A stretch of 64,000 bases of DNA from Calliopsis andreniformis. Taxonomy: Eukaryota > Arthropoda > Insecta > Hymenoptera > Andrenidae. Positions within the stretch are counted from its first letter, which is position 1. Each line of letters begins with the position of its first letter. Below are positions 1-11,661 of the stretch, piece after piece. The DNA is taken from contig NW_027480468.1 in NCBI RefSeq assembly GCF_051401765.1, forward strand, positions 1,860,001 through 1,924,000, given 5' to 3'. Made by a program: the position numbers and the translations under genes. The notes beneath the pieces were generated by a model. It worked only from the letters and a program-made list of their open reading frames with translations, was not told the DNA's origin and made no database searches.

Positions 1-110
1 CTAGAATATCCTCAGTTCAGAGTTTTCCATACGCAATACTCAATCTGCAATCTTCATATCTCTATCCACAAACATCAATTCTCATCACTCAACCATCAAC
101 TCTCAGTCCC
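1..110 (+). repeat. Landmark A, copy 1 (reference form)
   Basis: Sixteen diverged units in strict 7-bp register, recognised by CTAGAATATCCTC, CAGAGTTTTCCATACGC, CAATCTGCAATCTTCATATC, CTATCCACAAACATC and a closing CTCAGTCCC. The window opens at the CTAG. In other copies the upstream neighbour is a conserved CAACAATCAGTTGTC. No coding or RNA role is evident; it is a diverged part of the satellite used here as a position marker. Confidence 0.92.
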
Positions 111-710
111 CAATACTCAATCTTCAATCGTCAATCCTCAAACCTCAATCCTCAATCCTCAATCCTCAATCCTCAATCTTCAACACTCAATACTCAATCT
201 TCAATCCTCAAACCTGAATCCTCAATCCTCAATTTTCAATCCTAAATCCTCAAACCTGAATCCTCAATGCTCATTCTTCAATCCTCAATACCCAATCCTC
301 AATCTTCAATCCTCAATCCTCAATCCTCAACTCTCAATCCTCAATCCTCAATCCTCAGTCCTCAAACCTCAATCCTCAACCCTCAGCCCTCATCTGCAAT
401 CCTCAATCCTCAATCCTCAATTCTCAATCTTCAATCCTCAATACTCAATCTTCAATCCTCAATCCTCAATCCTCAATCCACAATCCTCAATCCTCAATCC
501 TCAGTCATCAATACTCAATCTTCAGTACTCAATCCTCAATCCTCAATCCTCAGTCCTCGATCCTCAACCCCCAATCCTCATTACTCAAACCTCAACCCTC
601 AGCCCTCAGTCCTCATCCTCAGTTCTCAATTCTCAATCCTCAGGCCTCAATCCTCAATCCTCAATCCTCAATCCTCAATTCTCAATCCTCAATCCTCACT
701 CCTCAGACCT

Positions 711-758
711 CAAACGTTAATATTCAACCCACAGTCCTGGTCCCCAATCCAGAACCCT
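711..758 (+). repeat. Marker Z, copy 1
   Basis: CAAACGTTAATATTCAACCC, CAGTCCTGGTCCCC and CAATCCAGAACCC. It holds two 6-bp palindromes (AACGTT and AATATT), a rare GG and a 6-bp unit GGTCCC. GTTAAT supplies a TAA that closes one frame. This copy has CAACCCACAGTCC. Confidence 0.88.
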
Positions 759-1092
759 CAATCCTGAATCCTCAATCTTCAATCATCAATATTCAATCTT
801 CAGTCCTCAATCCTCAATCCTCAATCCTCAATCCTCAATGTTCAATCCCCAATACCCAATCCTCAATCCTCAATCCTCAATCCTCAGACCTCAGACATCA
901 ATACTCAACCCTCAGTCCTCGTCCTCAATCCACAACTCTCAATCCTCAATCATCAATCTCAATCATCAATATTCAATCTTCAGTCCTCAATCCTCAATCC
1001 TCAATCCTCAATGTTCAATCCGCAATACCCAATCCTCAATCTTCAATCCTCAATCCTCAATCCTCAATCCTCAATCCTCAATCCTCAATACT

Positions 1093-1428
1093 CAGACCTC
1101 AATCCTCAATCCTCAATCCTCAATCCTCAATCTTCAATCCTCAATACTCAATCTTTAATCCTCAATCCTCAATCCTCAATCTTCAATCCTCAATACTCAA
1201 TCTTCAATCCTCAATCCTCAATCTTCAATCCTCAATTCTCAATCTTCAATCCTCAATACTCAGACCTCAATCCTCAATCCTCAATCCTCAATCCTCAATC
1301 TTCAATCCTCAATACTCAATCTTTAATCCTCAATCCTCAATCCTCAATCTTCAATCCTCAATACTCAATCTTCAATCCTCAATCCTCAATCTTCAATCCT
1401 CAATTCTCAATCTTCAATCCTCAATACT
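1093..1428 (+). repeat. Local 168-bp tandem duplication (24 heptamers)
   Basis: The stretch starting CAGACCTCAATCCTC at 1,093 restarts at 1,261 with the same order of variants, including the unusual CAATCTT followed by TAATCCT in both copies. The period of 168 bp is exactly 24 heptamers. The related block at 4,815 onward has one copy without the TAATCCT variant, so that change probably came before the duplication here. Confidence 0.85.
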
Positions 1429-1693
1429 CAATCTTCAATCCTCAATCCTCAATCCTCAATCCACAATCCTCAATCCTCAATCCTCAGTCATCAATACTCA
1501 ATCTTCAGTACTCAATCCTCAATCCTCAATCCTCAGTCCTCGATCCTCAACCCCCAATCCTCATTCCTCAAACCTCAACCCTCAGCCCTCAGTCCTCATC
1601 CTCAGTTCTCAATTCTCAATCCTCAGGCCTCAATCCTCAATCCTCAATCCTCAATCCTCAATTCTCAATCCTCAATCCTCACTCGACAGACCT

Positions 1694-1741
1694 CAAACGT
1701 TAATATTCAACCCTCAGTCCTGGTCCCCAATCCAGAACCCT
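1694..1741 (+). repeat. Marker Z, copy 2
   Basis: Preceded by ACTCGACAGACC, a private change from ACTCCTCAGACC. Confidence 0.88.
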
Positions 1742-2210
1742 CAATCCTGAATCCTCAATCTTCAATCATCAATATTCAATCTTCAGTCCTCAATCCTCAA
1801 TCCTCAATCCTCAATGTTCAATCCGCAATACCCAATCCTCAATCTTCAATCCTTAATCCTCAATCCTCAATCCTCAATCCTCAATCCTCAATACTCAGAC
1901 CTCAATCCTCAATCCTCAATCCTCAATCCTCAATCTTCAATCCTCAATACTCAATCCTCAATCCTCAATCCTCAATCCTCGATCTTCAATCCTCAATACT
2001 CAATCTTCAATCCTCAATCCTCAATCTTCAATCCTCAATACTCAATCTTCAATCCTCAATCCTCAATCCTCAATCTTCAATCATCAATATTCAATCTTCA
2101 ATCCCCAATCCTCAATCCTCAGTCCTCAAACCTCAATTCTGAATCCTCAATCCTGAATCCTCAATCTTCAGCCCTCAGTCCTCAACAATCAGTTGTCAAT
2201 CCTCAATCCT

Positions 2211-2315
2211 CAATGCTCAACCTTTAATCCTCAATCCTCAATCCTTAATCTTCAATCCTCAATCCTCAATCCTCAATCCTCAATCCTCAATCCTCAATCC
2301 TCAATCCTCAATCCT
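2211..2315 (+). repeat. Marker M, copy 1: leader plus nine perfect CAATCCT units
   Basis: CAATGCTCAACCTTTAATCC, two plain units and a TAATCTT precede exactly nine uninterrupted consensus units, then CAATCAT. This is the longest pure run type I noticed. The block before it is the same CAACAATCAGTTGTC that precedes A and B, so the paths split just after that block. Confidence 0.88.
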
Positions 2316-2413
2316 CAATCATCAATCCTCAATACTCAATCTTCAATCCTCAATCCTCAATCCTCAATCCTCAGTCCTCATTCTTCAATCCTCAATACCC
2401 AATCCTCAATCTT

Positions 2414-2421
2414 CAAATCCT
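2414..2421 (+). repeat. Single 8-bp unit (CAAATCCT) inside the array
   Basis: An extra A makes an 8-mer here. The matching positions in related copies (for example near 8,220) read a normal CAATCCT. It could be a real one-base insertion or a sequencing error in an A run. It shifts all downstream frames by one. Confidence 0.7.
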
Positions 2422-2786
2422 CAATCCTCAATCCTCAATTCTCAATCCTCTATCCTCAATCCTCAGACCTCAAACATCAATACTCAACCCTCAGTCCTCG
2501 TCCTGAATCCACAACACTCAATCCTGTATCCTCAACCTTCAATCATCAATATTCAATCTTCAATCCTCAATCCTCAATCCTCAATCCTCAATCCTCAATC
2601 CTCAATCCTCAATGTTCAATCCTCAATACCCAATCTTCAATCTTCAATCCGCGATCCTCAATCCTCAATCCCCAATCCTCAATCCTCAATCCTCAGTCCT
2701 CAAACCACAGTCCTGAATCCTCAATCCTGAGTCCTCAATCTTCAGCCCTCAGTCCTCAACAATCAGTTGTCAATCCTCATTCCTGA

Positions 2787-2896
2787 CTAGAATATCCTCA
2801 GTTCAGAGTTTTCCATACGCAATACTCAATCTGCAATCTTCATATCTCTATCCACAAACATCAATTCTCATCACTCAACCATCAACTCTCAGTCCC
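2787..2896 (+). repeat. Landmark A, copy 2
   Basis: Reference form, entered through CCTGACTAG where most copies have CCTCACTAG. The next copy starts 350 bp later. Confidence 0.92.
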
Positions 2897-3136
2897 CAAT
2901 CCTCAATCTTCAATCGTCAACCCTCAATCCTCAATCCTCAATCCTCAATCCTCAATCCTCAATGTTCAATCCTAAATACCCAATCTTCATTCTTCAATCC
3001 TCGATCCTCAATCCTCAATCCCCAATCCTCAATCCCCAATCCTCAGTACTCAAACCACAGTCCTGAATCCTCAATCCTGTATCCTCAATCTTCAGCCCTC
3101 AGTCCTTAACAATCAGTTGTCAATCCTCAATCCTCA

Positions 3137-3246
3137 CTAGAATATCTTCAGTTCAGAGTTTTCCATACGCCATACTCAATCTGCAATCTTCATATCTCTA
3201 TCCACAAACATCAATTCTCATCACTCAACCATCAACTCTCAGTCCC
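3137..3246 (+). repeat. Landmark A, copy 3
   Basis: Subtype with ATATCTTC, ACGCCATAC and a TCCCGAATCC exit. Upstream reads CCTTAACAATCAG, which adds a TAA. Confidence 0.92.
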
Positions 3247-4432
3247 GAATCCTCAATCTTCAATCGTCAATCCTCAATCCTCAAACCTCAATCCTCAATC
3301 CTCAATCTTCAATCCTCAATACTCAACCTTCAATCCTCAAACCTCAATCCTCATTCCTCAACCTTCAATCCTCAATCCTCAATCCTCAATCCTCAATGCT
3401 CATTCTTCAATCCTCAATACCCAATCCTCAATCTTCAATCCTCAATCCTCAATCCTCAATTCTCAATCCTCAATCCTCAATCCTCAGACCTCAGACATCA
3501 ATACTCAACCCTCAGTCCTCGTCCTCAATTCACAACCCTCAATCCTCAATCATCAATCTTCAATCATCAATATTCGACCTTCAGTCCTCGATACTCAATC
3601 CTCAATCTTCAATGTTCAATCCGCAATACCCAATCCTCAATCTTCAATCCTCAATCCTCAATCGTCAGTCCTCAATCCTCAATCCTCAATCCTCAATCCT
3701 CAATCCTCAATCCACAACCTTCAATCCTCAATACTCAATCGTCAATCCTCAATCCTCAATCATCAGTCCTCATTCCTCAAACCTCAACCCTCAGCCCACA
3801 GTCCTCATCCTCAGTTCTCAATTCTCAATCCTCAGGCCTCAATCCTCAATCTTCAATCCTCATTCTTCAATCCTCAATCCTCAATCCTCAATCCTCAATC
3901 TTCAACACTCAATACTCAATCTTCAATCCTCAAACCTGTATCCTCAATCCTCAATTTTCAATCCTCAATCCTCAAACCTGAATCCTCAATGCTCATTCTT
4001 CAATCCTCAATACCCAATCCTCAATCTTCAATCCTCAATCCTCAATCCTCAACTCTCAACCCTCAATCCTCAATCCTCAGTCCTCAAACGTCAATCCTCA
4101 ACCCTCAGCCCTCATCTGCAATCCTCAACCCTCAATCCTCAATTCTCAATCTTCAATCCTCAATACTCAATCTTCAATCCTCAATCCTCAATCCTCAATA
4201 CACAATCCTCAATCCTCAATCCTCAGCCATCAATACTCAATCTTCAGTTCTCAATCCTCAATCCTCAATCCTCAGTCCTCGATCCTCAACCCCCAATCCT
4301 CATTCCTCAAACCTCAACCCTCAGCCCTCGGTCCTCATCCTCAGTTCTCAATTCTCAATCCTCAGGCCTCAATCCTCAATCCTCAATCCTCAATCCTCAA
4401 TTCTCAATCCTCAATCCTCACTCCTCAGACCT

Positions 4433-4480
4433 CAAACGTTAATATTCAACCCTCAGTCCTGGTCCCCAATCCAGAACCCT
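4433..4480 (+). repeat. Marker Z, copy 3
   Basis: Standard form, 3,722 bp after copy 1. Confidence 0.88.
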
Positions 4481-5247
4481 CAATCCTGAATCCTCAATCT
4501 TCAATCATCAATATTCAATCTTCAGTCCTCAATCCTCAATCCTCAATCCTCAATCCTCAATGCTCAATCCTCAATACCCAATCCTCAATCCTCAATCCTC
4601 AATCCTCAGACCTCAGACATCAATACTCAACCCTCAGTCCTCGTCCTCAATCCACAACTCTCAATCCTCAATCATCAATCTCAATCATCAATATTCAATC
4701 TTCAGTCCTCAATCCTCAATCCTCAATCCTCAATGTTCAATCCGCAATACCCAATCCTCAATCTTCAACCCTCAATCCTCAATCCTCAATCCTCAATCCT
4801 CAATCCTCAATACTCAGACCTCAATCCTCAATCCTCAATCCTCAATCCTCAATCTTCAATCCTCAATACTCAATCTTCAATCCTCAATCCTCAATCCTCA
4901 ATCTTCAATCCTCAATACTCAATCTTCAATCCTCAATCCTCAATCTTCAATCCTCAATTCTCAATCTTCAATCCTCAATACTCAATCTTCAATCCTCAAT
5001 CCTCAATCCTCAATCCACAATCCTCAATCCTCAATCCTCAGTCATCAATACTCAATCTTCAGTACTCAATCCTCAATCCTCAATCCTCAGTCCTCGATCC
5101 TCAACCCCCAATCGTCATTCCTCAAACCTCAACCCTCAGCCCTCAGTCCTCATCCTCAGTTCTCAATTCTCAATCCTCAGGCCTCAATCCTCAATCCTCA
5201 ATCCTCAATCCTCAATTCTCAATCCTCAATCCTCACTCCTCAGACCT

Positions 5248-5295
5248 CAAACGTTAATATTCAACCCTCAGTCCTGGTCCCCAATCCAGAACCCT
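5248..5295 (+). repeat. Marker Z, copy 4
   Basis: Standard form, near the start of the first 6,366-bp repeat. Confidence 0.88.
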
Positions 5296-6239
5296 CAATC
5301 CTGAATCCTCAATCTTCAATCATCAATATTCAATCTTCAGTCCTCAATCCTCAATCCTCAGTCCTCAACCCTCGATGTTCAATCCTCAATACCCAATCCT
5401 CAATCCTCAATCCTCAATCCTCAGACCTCAGACATCAATACTCAACCCTCAGTCCTCGTCCTCAATCCACAACTCTCAATCCTCAATCATCGATCTCAAT
5501 CATCAATATTCAATCTTCAGTCCTCAATCCTCAATCCTCAATACTCAATGTTCAATCCGCAATACCCAATCCTCAATCTTCAATCCTCAATCCACAATCC
5601 TCAATCCTCAATCCTAAATCCTCAATACTCAGACCTCAATCCTCAATCCTCAATCCTCAATCCTCAATCTTCAATCCTCAATACTCAATCTTCAATCCTC
5701 AATCCTCAATCCTCAATCTTCAATCCTCAATACTCAATCTTCAATCCTCAATCCTCAATCTTCAATCCTCAATACTCAATCTTCAATCCTCAATCCTCAA
5801 TCCTCAATCCTCAATATTCAAACCTCAATACCCAATTTTCAATACTCAATCCGCAATCGTCATACCTCAATCCTCAATCCTCAGTCATCAATCCTCAATT
5901 CTCAATCCTCTATCCTCAATCCTCAGACCTCAAACATCAATACTCAACCCTCAGTCCTCGTCCTGAATCCACAACCCTCAATCCTCAATCCTCAACCTTC
6001 AATCATCAATATTCAATCTTCAATCCTCAATCCTCAATCCTCAATCCTCAATCCTCAATCCTCAATGTTCAATCCTCAATACCCAATCTTCAATCTTCAA
6101 TCCGCGATCCTCAATCCTCAATCCCCAATCCTCAATCCTCAATCCACAGTCCTCAAACCACAGTCCTGAATCCTCAATCCTGAGTCCTCAATCTTCAGCC
6201 CTCAGTCCTCAACAATCAGTTGTCAATCCTCATTCCTCA

Positions 6240-6349
6240 CTAGAATATCCTCAGTTCAGAGTTTTCCATACGCAATACTCAATCTGCAATCTTCATATCT
6301 CTATCCACAAACATCAATTCTCATCACTCAACCATCAACTCTCAGTCCC
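6240..6349 (+). repeat. Landmark A, copy 4
   Basis: Reference form; first member of a 350-bp pair in the first 6,366-bp repeat. Confidence 0.92.
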
Positions 6350-6589
6350 CAATCCTCAATCTTCAATCGTCAACCCTCAATCCTCAATCCTCAATCCTCA
6401 ATCCTCAATCCTCAATGTTCAATCCTAAATACGCAATCTTCATTCTTCAATCCTCGATCCTCAATCCTCAATCCCCAATCCTCAATCCCCAATCCTCAGT
6501 ACTCAAACCACAGTCCTGAATCCTCAATCCTGAATCCTCAATCTTCAGCCCTCAGTCCTTAACAATCAGTTGTCAATCCTCAATCCTCA

Positions 6590-6699
6590 CTAGAATATCT
6601 TCAGTTCAGAGTTTTCCATACGCCATACTCAATCTGCAATCTTCATATCTCTATCCACAAACATCAATTCTCATCACTCAACCATCAACTCTCAGTCCC
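6590..6699 (+). repeat. Landmark A, copy 5
   Basis: Same subtype as the copy at 3,137 (ATATCTTC, ACGCCATAC, TCCCGAATCC). Confidence 0.92.
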
Positions 6700-8018
6700 G
6701 AATCCTCAATCTTCAATCGTCAATCCTCAATCCTCAAACCTCAATCCTCAATCCTCAATCTTCAATCCTCAATACTCAACCTTCAATCCTCAAACCTCAA
6801 TCCTCATTCCTCAACCTTCAATCCTCAATCCTCAATCCTAAATCCTCAATGCTCATTCTTCAATCCTCAATACCCAATCCTCAATCTTCAATCCTCAATC
6901 CTCAATCCTCAATTCTCAATCCTCAATCCTCAATCCTCAGACCTCAGACATCAATACTCAACCCTCAGTCCTCGTCCTCAATTCACAACCCTCAATCCTC
7001 AATCATCAATCTTCAATCATCAATATTCAACCTTCAGTCCTCGATACTCAATCCTCAATCTTCAATGTTCAATCCGCAATACACAATCCTCAATCTTCAA
7101 TCCTCAATCCTCAATCGTCAATCCTCAATCCTCAATCCTCAATCCTCAATCCTCAATCCTCAATCCACAACCTTCAATCCTCAATACTCAATCGTCAATC
7201 CTCAATCCTCAATCGTCAGTCCTCATTCCTCAAACCTCAACCCTCAGCCCACAGTCCTCATCCTCAGTTCTCAATTCTCAATCCTCAGGCCTCAATCCTC
7301 TATTTTCAATCCTCATTCTTCAATCCTCAATACCCAATCCTCAATCTTCAATCCTCAACCCTCAATCCTCAATTCTCAATCCTCAATCCTCAATCCTCAG
7401 ACCTCAAACATCAATATTCAACCCTCAGTCCTTGTCCCCAATTCACAACCATCAATCCTCAATCCTCATTCCTCAATCCTGAATCCTCAATCCTGAATCC
7501 TCAATCTTCAATCCTCAATACTCAGTCCTCAATCCTCAATCCTCAATCTTCAATCATCAATACTTAATCTTCAATCCTCAAACCTCGTTCCTCAATCCTC
7601 AATCCTCAATCCTCAATCCTCAATCTTCAATCCTCAACACCAAATCCTCAATCTTCAGTCCTCAATCCTCAATCCTCTAATCTCAGTCCTCAATCCTCAA
7701 TCCGCAATCCTCAATCCTCATTCTTCAATCCTCAACACCAAATCCTCAATCTTCAATCCTCAATCCTCAATCCTCTAATCTCAGTCCTCAATCCTCAATC
7801 CTCAGACCTCAAACATCAATACTCAACCCTCAGTCCTCGTCCTCAATCCACAACCCTCAATCCTCAATCCTCAATCCTCAATCTTCAATCATCAATATTC
7901 AATCTTCAATCCTCAATCCTCAATCCTCAGTCCTCAAACCTCAATTCTGAATCCTCAATCCTGAATCCTCAATCTTCAGCCCTCAGTCCTCAACAATCAG
8001 TTGTCAATCCTCAATCCT

Positions 8019-8123
8019 CAATGCTCAACCTTTAATCCTCAATCCTCAATCCTTAATCTTCAATCCTCAATCCTCAATCCTCAATCCTCAATCCTCAATC
8101 CTCAATCCTCAATCCTCAATCCT
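8019..8123 (+). repeat. Marker M, copy 2
   Basis: Nine perfect units, then CAATCAT at 8,124. Confidence 0.88.
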
Positions 8124-8579
8124 CAATCATCAATCCTCAATACTCAATCTTCAATCCTCAATCCTCAATCCTCAATCCTCAGTCCTCATTCTTCAATCCT
8201 CAATACCCAATCCTCAATCTTCAATCCTCAATCCTCAATCCTCAATTCTCAATCCTCTATCCTCAATCCTCAAACCTCAAACATCAATACTCAACCCTCA
8301 GTCCTCGTCCTGAATCCACAACACTCAATCCTGTATCCTCAACCTTCAATCATCAATATTCAATCTTCAATCCTCAATCCTCAATCCTCAATCCTCAATC
8401 CTCAATGTTCAATCCTCAATACCCAATCTTCAATCTTCAATCCGCGATCCTCAATCCTCAATCCCCAATCCTCAATCCTCAATCCTCAGTCCTCAAACCA
8501 CAGTCCTGAATCCTCAACCCTGAGTCCTCAATCTTCAGCCGTCAGTCCTCAACAATCAGTTGTCAATCCTCATTCCTCA

Positions 8580-8689
8580 CTAGAATATCCTCAGTTCAGA
8601 GTTTTCCATACGCAATACTCAATCTGCAATCTTCATATCTCTATCCACAAACATCAATTCTCATCACTCAACCATCAACTCTCAGTCCC
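8580..8689 (+). repeat. Landmark A, copy 6
   Basis: Reference form. Just upstream is CAGCCGTCAGTCC, where other copies have CAGCCCTCAGTCC. Confidence 0.92.
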
Positions 8690-8929
8690 CAATCCTCAAT
8701 CTTCAATCGTCAACCCTCAATCCTCAATCCTCAATCCTCAATCCTCAATCCTCAATGTTCAATCCTAAATACCCAATCTTCATTCTTCAATCCTCGATCC
8801 TCAATCCTCAATCCCCAATCCTCAATCCCCAATCCTCAGTACTCAAACCACAGTCCTGAATCCTCAATCCTGAATCCTCAATCTTCAGCCCTCAGTCCTT
8901 AACAATCAGTTGTCAATCCTCAATCCTCA

Positions 8930-9039
8930 CTAGAATATCTTCAGTTCAGAGTTTTCCATACGCAATACTCAATCTGCAATCTTCATATCTCTATCCACAA
9001 ACATCAATTCTCATCACTCAACCATCAACTCTCAGTCCC
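8930..9039 (+). repeat. Landmark A, copy 7
   Basis: ATATCTTC as at 6,590, but with ACGCAATAC and a TCCCCAATCC exit. It is intermediate between the reference form and the 3,137 subtype. Confidence 0.92.
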
Positions 9040-10323
9040 CAATCCTCAATCTTCAATCGTCAATCCTCAATCCTCAAACCTCAATCCTCAATCCTCAATC
9101 TTCAATCCTCAATACTCAACCTTCAATCCTCAAACCTCAATCCTCATTCCTCAACCTTCAATCCTCAATCCTCAATCCTAAATCCTCAATGCTCATTCTT
9201 CAATCCTCAATACCCAATCCTCAATCTTCAATCCTCAATCCTCAATCCTCAATTCTCAATCCTCAATCCTCAATCCTCAGACCTCAGACATCAATACTCA
9301 ACCCTCAGTCCTCGTCCTCAATTCACAACCCTCAATCCTCAATCATCAATCTTCAATCATCAATATTCAACCTTCAGTCCTCGATACTCAATCCTCAATC
9401 TTCAATGTTCAATCCGCAATACCCAATCCTCAATCTTCAATCCTCAATCCTCAATCGTCAATCCTCAATCCTCAATCCTCAATCCTCAATCCTCAATCCT
9501 CAATCCACAACCTTCAATCCTCAATACTCAATCGTCAATCCTCAATCCTCAATCGTCAGTCCTCATTCCTCAAACCTCAACCCTCAGCCCACAGTCCTCA
9601 TCCTCAGTTCTCAATTCTCAATCCTCAGGCCTCAATCCTCTATTTTCAATCCTCATTCTTCAATCCTCAATACCCAATCCTCAATCTTCAATCCTCAACC
9701 CTCAATCCTCAATTCTCAATCCTCAATCCTCAATCCTCAGACCTCAAACATCAATATTCAACCCTCAGTCCTTGTCCCCAATTCACAACCATCAATCCTC
9801 AATCCTCATTCCCCAATCCTGAATCCTCAATCCTGAATCCTCAATCTTCAATCCTCAATACTCAGTCCTCAATCCTCAATCCTCAATCTTCAATCATCAA
9901 TACTTAACCTTCAATCCTCAATCCTCGTTCCTCAATCCTCAATCCTCAATCCTCAATCCTCAATCTTCAATCCTCAATACTCAATCTTCAATCCTCAATC
10001 CTCAATCCGCAATCCTCAATCCTCATTCTTCAATCCTCAACACCAAATCCTCAATCTTCAATCCTCAATCCTCAATCCTCTAATCTCAGTCCTCAATCCT
10101 CAATCCTCAGACCTCAAACATCAATACTCAACCCTCAGTCCTCGTCCTCAATCCACAACCCTCAATCCTCAATCCTCAATCCTCAATCTTCAATCATCAA
10201 TATTCAATCTTCAATCCTCAATCCTCAATCCTCAGTCCTCAAACCTCAATTCTGAATCCTCAATCCTGAATCCTCAATCTTCAGCCCTCAGTCCTCAACA
10301 ATCAGTTGTCAATCCTCAATCCT

Positions 10324-10428
10324 CAATGCTCAACCTTTAATCCTCAATCCTCAATCCTTAATCTTCAATCCTCAATCCTCAATCCTCAATCCTCAATCCT
10401 CAATCCTCAATCCTCAATCCTCAATCCT
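10324..10428 (+). repeat. Marker M, copy 3
   Basis: Nine perfect units; 2,305 bp after copy 2. Confidence 0.88.
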
Positions 10429-10897
10429 CAATCATCAATCCTCAATACTCAATCTTCAATCCTCAATCCTCAATCCTCAATCCTCAGTCCTCATTCTTCA
10501 ATCCTCAATACCCAATCCTCAATCTTCAATCCTCAATCCTCAATCCTCAATTCTCAATCCTCTATCCTCAATCCTCAGACCTCAAACATCAATACTCAAC
10601 CCTCAGTCCTCGTCCTGAATCCACAACACTCAATCCTGTATCCTCAACCTTCAATCATCAATATTCAATCTTCAATCCTCAATCCTCAATCCTCAATCCT
10701 CAATCCTCAATCCTCAATCCTCAATGTTCAATCCTCTATACCCAATCTTCAATCTTCAATCCTCGATCCTCAATCCTCAACCCCAATCCTCAATCCTCAA
10801 TCCACAGTCCTCAAACCACAGTCCTGAATCCTCAATCCTGAATCCTCAATCTTCAGCCCTCAGTCCTCAACAATCAGCTGTCAATCCTCAATCCTCA

Positions 10898-11007
10898 CTA
10901 GAATATCCTCAGTTCAGAGTTTTCCATACGCAATACTCAATCTGCAATCTTCATATCTCAATCCACAAACATCAATTCTCATCACTCAGCCATCAACTCT
11001 CAGTCCC
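10898..11007 (+). repeat. Landmark A, copy 8
   Basis: Subtype with CATATCTCAATCCAC and CAGCCATCAAC. Upstream reads AATCAGCTGTC, which creates CAGCTG. Confidence 0.92.
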
Positions 11008-11613
11008 CAATACTCAATCTTCAATCGTCAATCCTCAATCCTCAATCCTCAATCCTCAATCCTCAACCCTCAATCTCAACACTCAATACTCAACCTCCAA
11101 TCCTCAAAACTGAATCCTCAATCCTCAATTTTCAATCCTCAATCCTCAAACCTGAATCCTCAATGCTCCTTCTTCAATCTTCAATACCCAATCCTCAATC
11201 TTCAATCCTCAATCCTCAATCCTCAATCCTCAACTCTCAATCCTCAATCCTCAATCCTCAGTCCTCAAACCTCAATCCTCAACCCTCAGCCCTCATCTTC
11301 AATCCTCAATCCTCAATCCTCGATTCTCAATCTTCAATCCTCAATACTCAATCTTCAATACTCAATCCTCAATCCTCAATCCACAATCCTCAATCCTCAA
11401 TCCTCAGTCATCAATACTCAATCTTCAGTACTCAATCCTCAATCCTCAATCCTCAGTCCTCGATCCTCAACCCCCAATCCTCATTCCTCAAACCTCAACC
11501 CTCAGCCCTCAGTCCTCATCCTCAGTTCTCAATTCTCAATCCTCAGGCCTCAATCCTCAATCCTCAATCCTCAATCCTCAATTCTCAATCCTCAATCCTC
11601 ACTCCTCAGACCT

Positions 11614-11661
11614 CAAACGTTAATATTCAACCCTCAGTCCTGGTCCCCAATCCAGAACCCT
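11614..11661 (+). repeat. Marker Z, copy 5
   Basis: Followed by CCTGAATTCTC where most copies have CCTGAATCCTC, which creates a GAATTC. Confidence 0.88.

Larger units (their letters stand above)
150..1790 (+). repeat. Higher-order block related to 3,870-5,345
   Basis: Aligned to 3,870-5,345 at an offset of 3,722 bp, which falls to 3,554 bp after about 1,430. The 168-bp change is the local tandem duplication at 1,093-1,428. Marker Z at 711 pairs with 4,433, and Z at 1,694 pairs with 5,248. Boundaries are good to about 100 bp because both edges lie in plain CAATCCT runs. Confidence 0.85.
2787..3840 (+). repeat. Block duplicated at about 6,240-7,293
   Basis: Paired A landmarks at 2,787 and 3,137 match those at 6,240 and 6,590 at a constant offset of 3,453 bp, and similarity continues to about 3,840. 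Upstream, near 2,440, the offset is 3,460, a one-heptamer difference. Confidence 0.8.
3870..5345 (+). repeat. Higher-order block, partner of 150-1,790 and of 24,823 onward
   Basis: It carries Z markers at 4,433 and 5,248. From about 4,200 to 6,373 it also matches 24,823-26,996 at a constant offset of 20,623 bp, with only scattered substitutions. The same material therefore seeded the 2,321-bp tandem further right. Confidence 0.82.
6240..8440 (+). repeat. Internal 2,340-bp-spaced subrepeat, copy 1 (in 6,366-bp copy 1)
   Basis: The A pair 6,240/6,590 recurs at 8,580/8,930, offset 2,340 bp. The offset falls to 2,305 at the M markers (8,019 and 10,324). The 35-bp step is five heptamers and comes from an extra stretch with CAACACC and CTAATCT variants near 7,630-7,690. 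Confidence 0.87.
8580..10730 (+). repeat. Internal subrepeat, copy 2 (in 6,366-bp copy 1)
   Basis: Partner of 6,240-8,440. Its second A landmark (8,930) has ATATCTT but keeps CGCAATAC, where the one at 6,590 has CGCCATAC, so the two halves can be told apart. Similarity ends near 10,730, where a longer CAATCCT run precedes a CAATGTT unit. Confidence 0.85.
4950..11315 (+). repeat. 6,366-bp higher-order repeat, copy 1
   Basis: A landmarks at 6,240, 6,590, 8,580, 8,930 and 10,898, M markers at 8,019 and 10,324 and Z at 5,248 all recur 6,366 bp downstream. Very few substitutions separate the copies; one is G at 7,658 against A at 14,024. The left edge is placed where the variants stop matching, near 4,950. 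Confidence 0.9.

Noticed and set aside
1..110. Landmark A as an RNA gene, insertion-sequence end or promoter
   Set aside because: It stays in strict heptamer register, shows no stable long stem, no terminal inverted repeats or target duplications, and no convincing promoter pair. It is best read as drifted satellite units.
711..758. AACGTTAATATT as a replication origin or operator
   Set aside because: It is short, occurs singly in each block, and has no neighbouring initiator boxes or genes. The palindromes can arise by drift.
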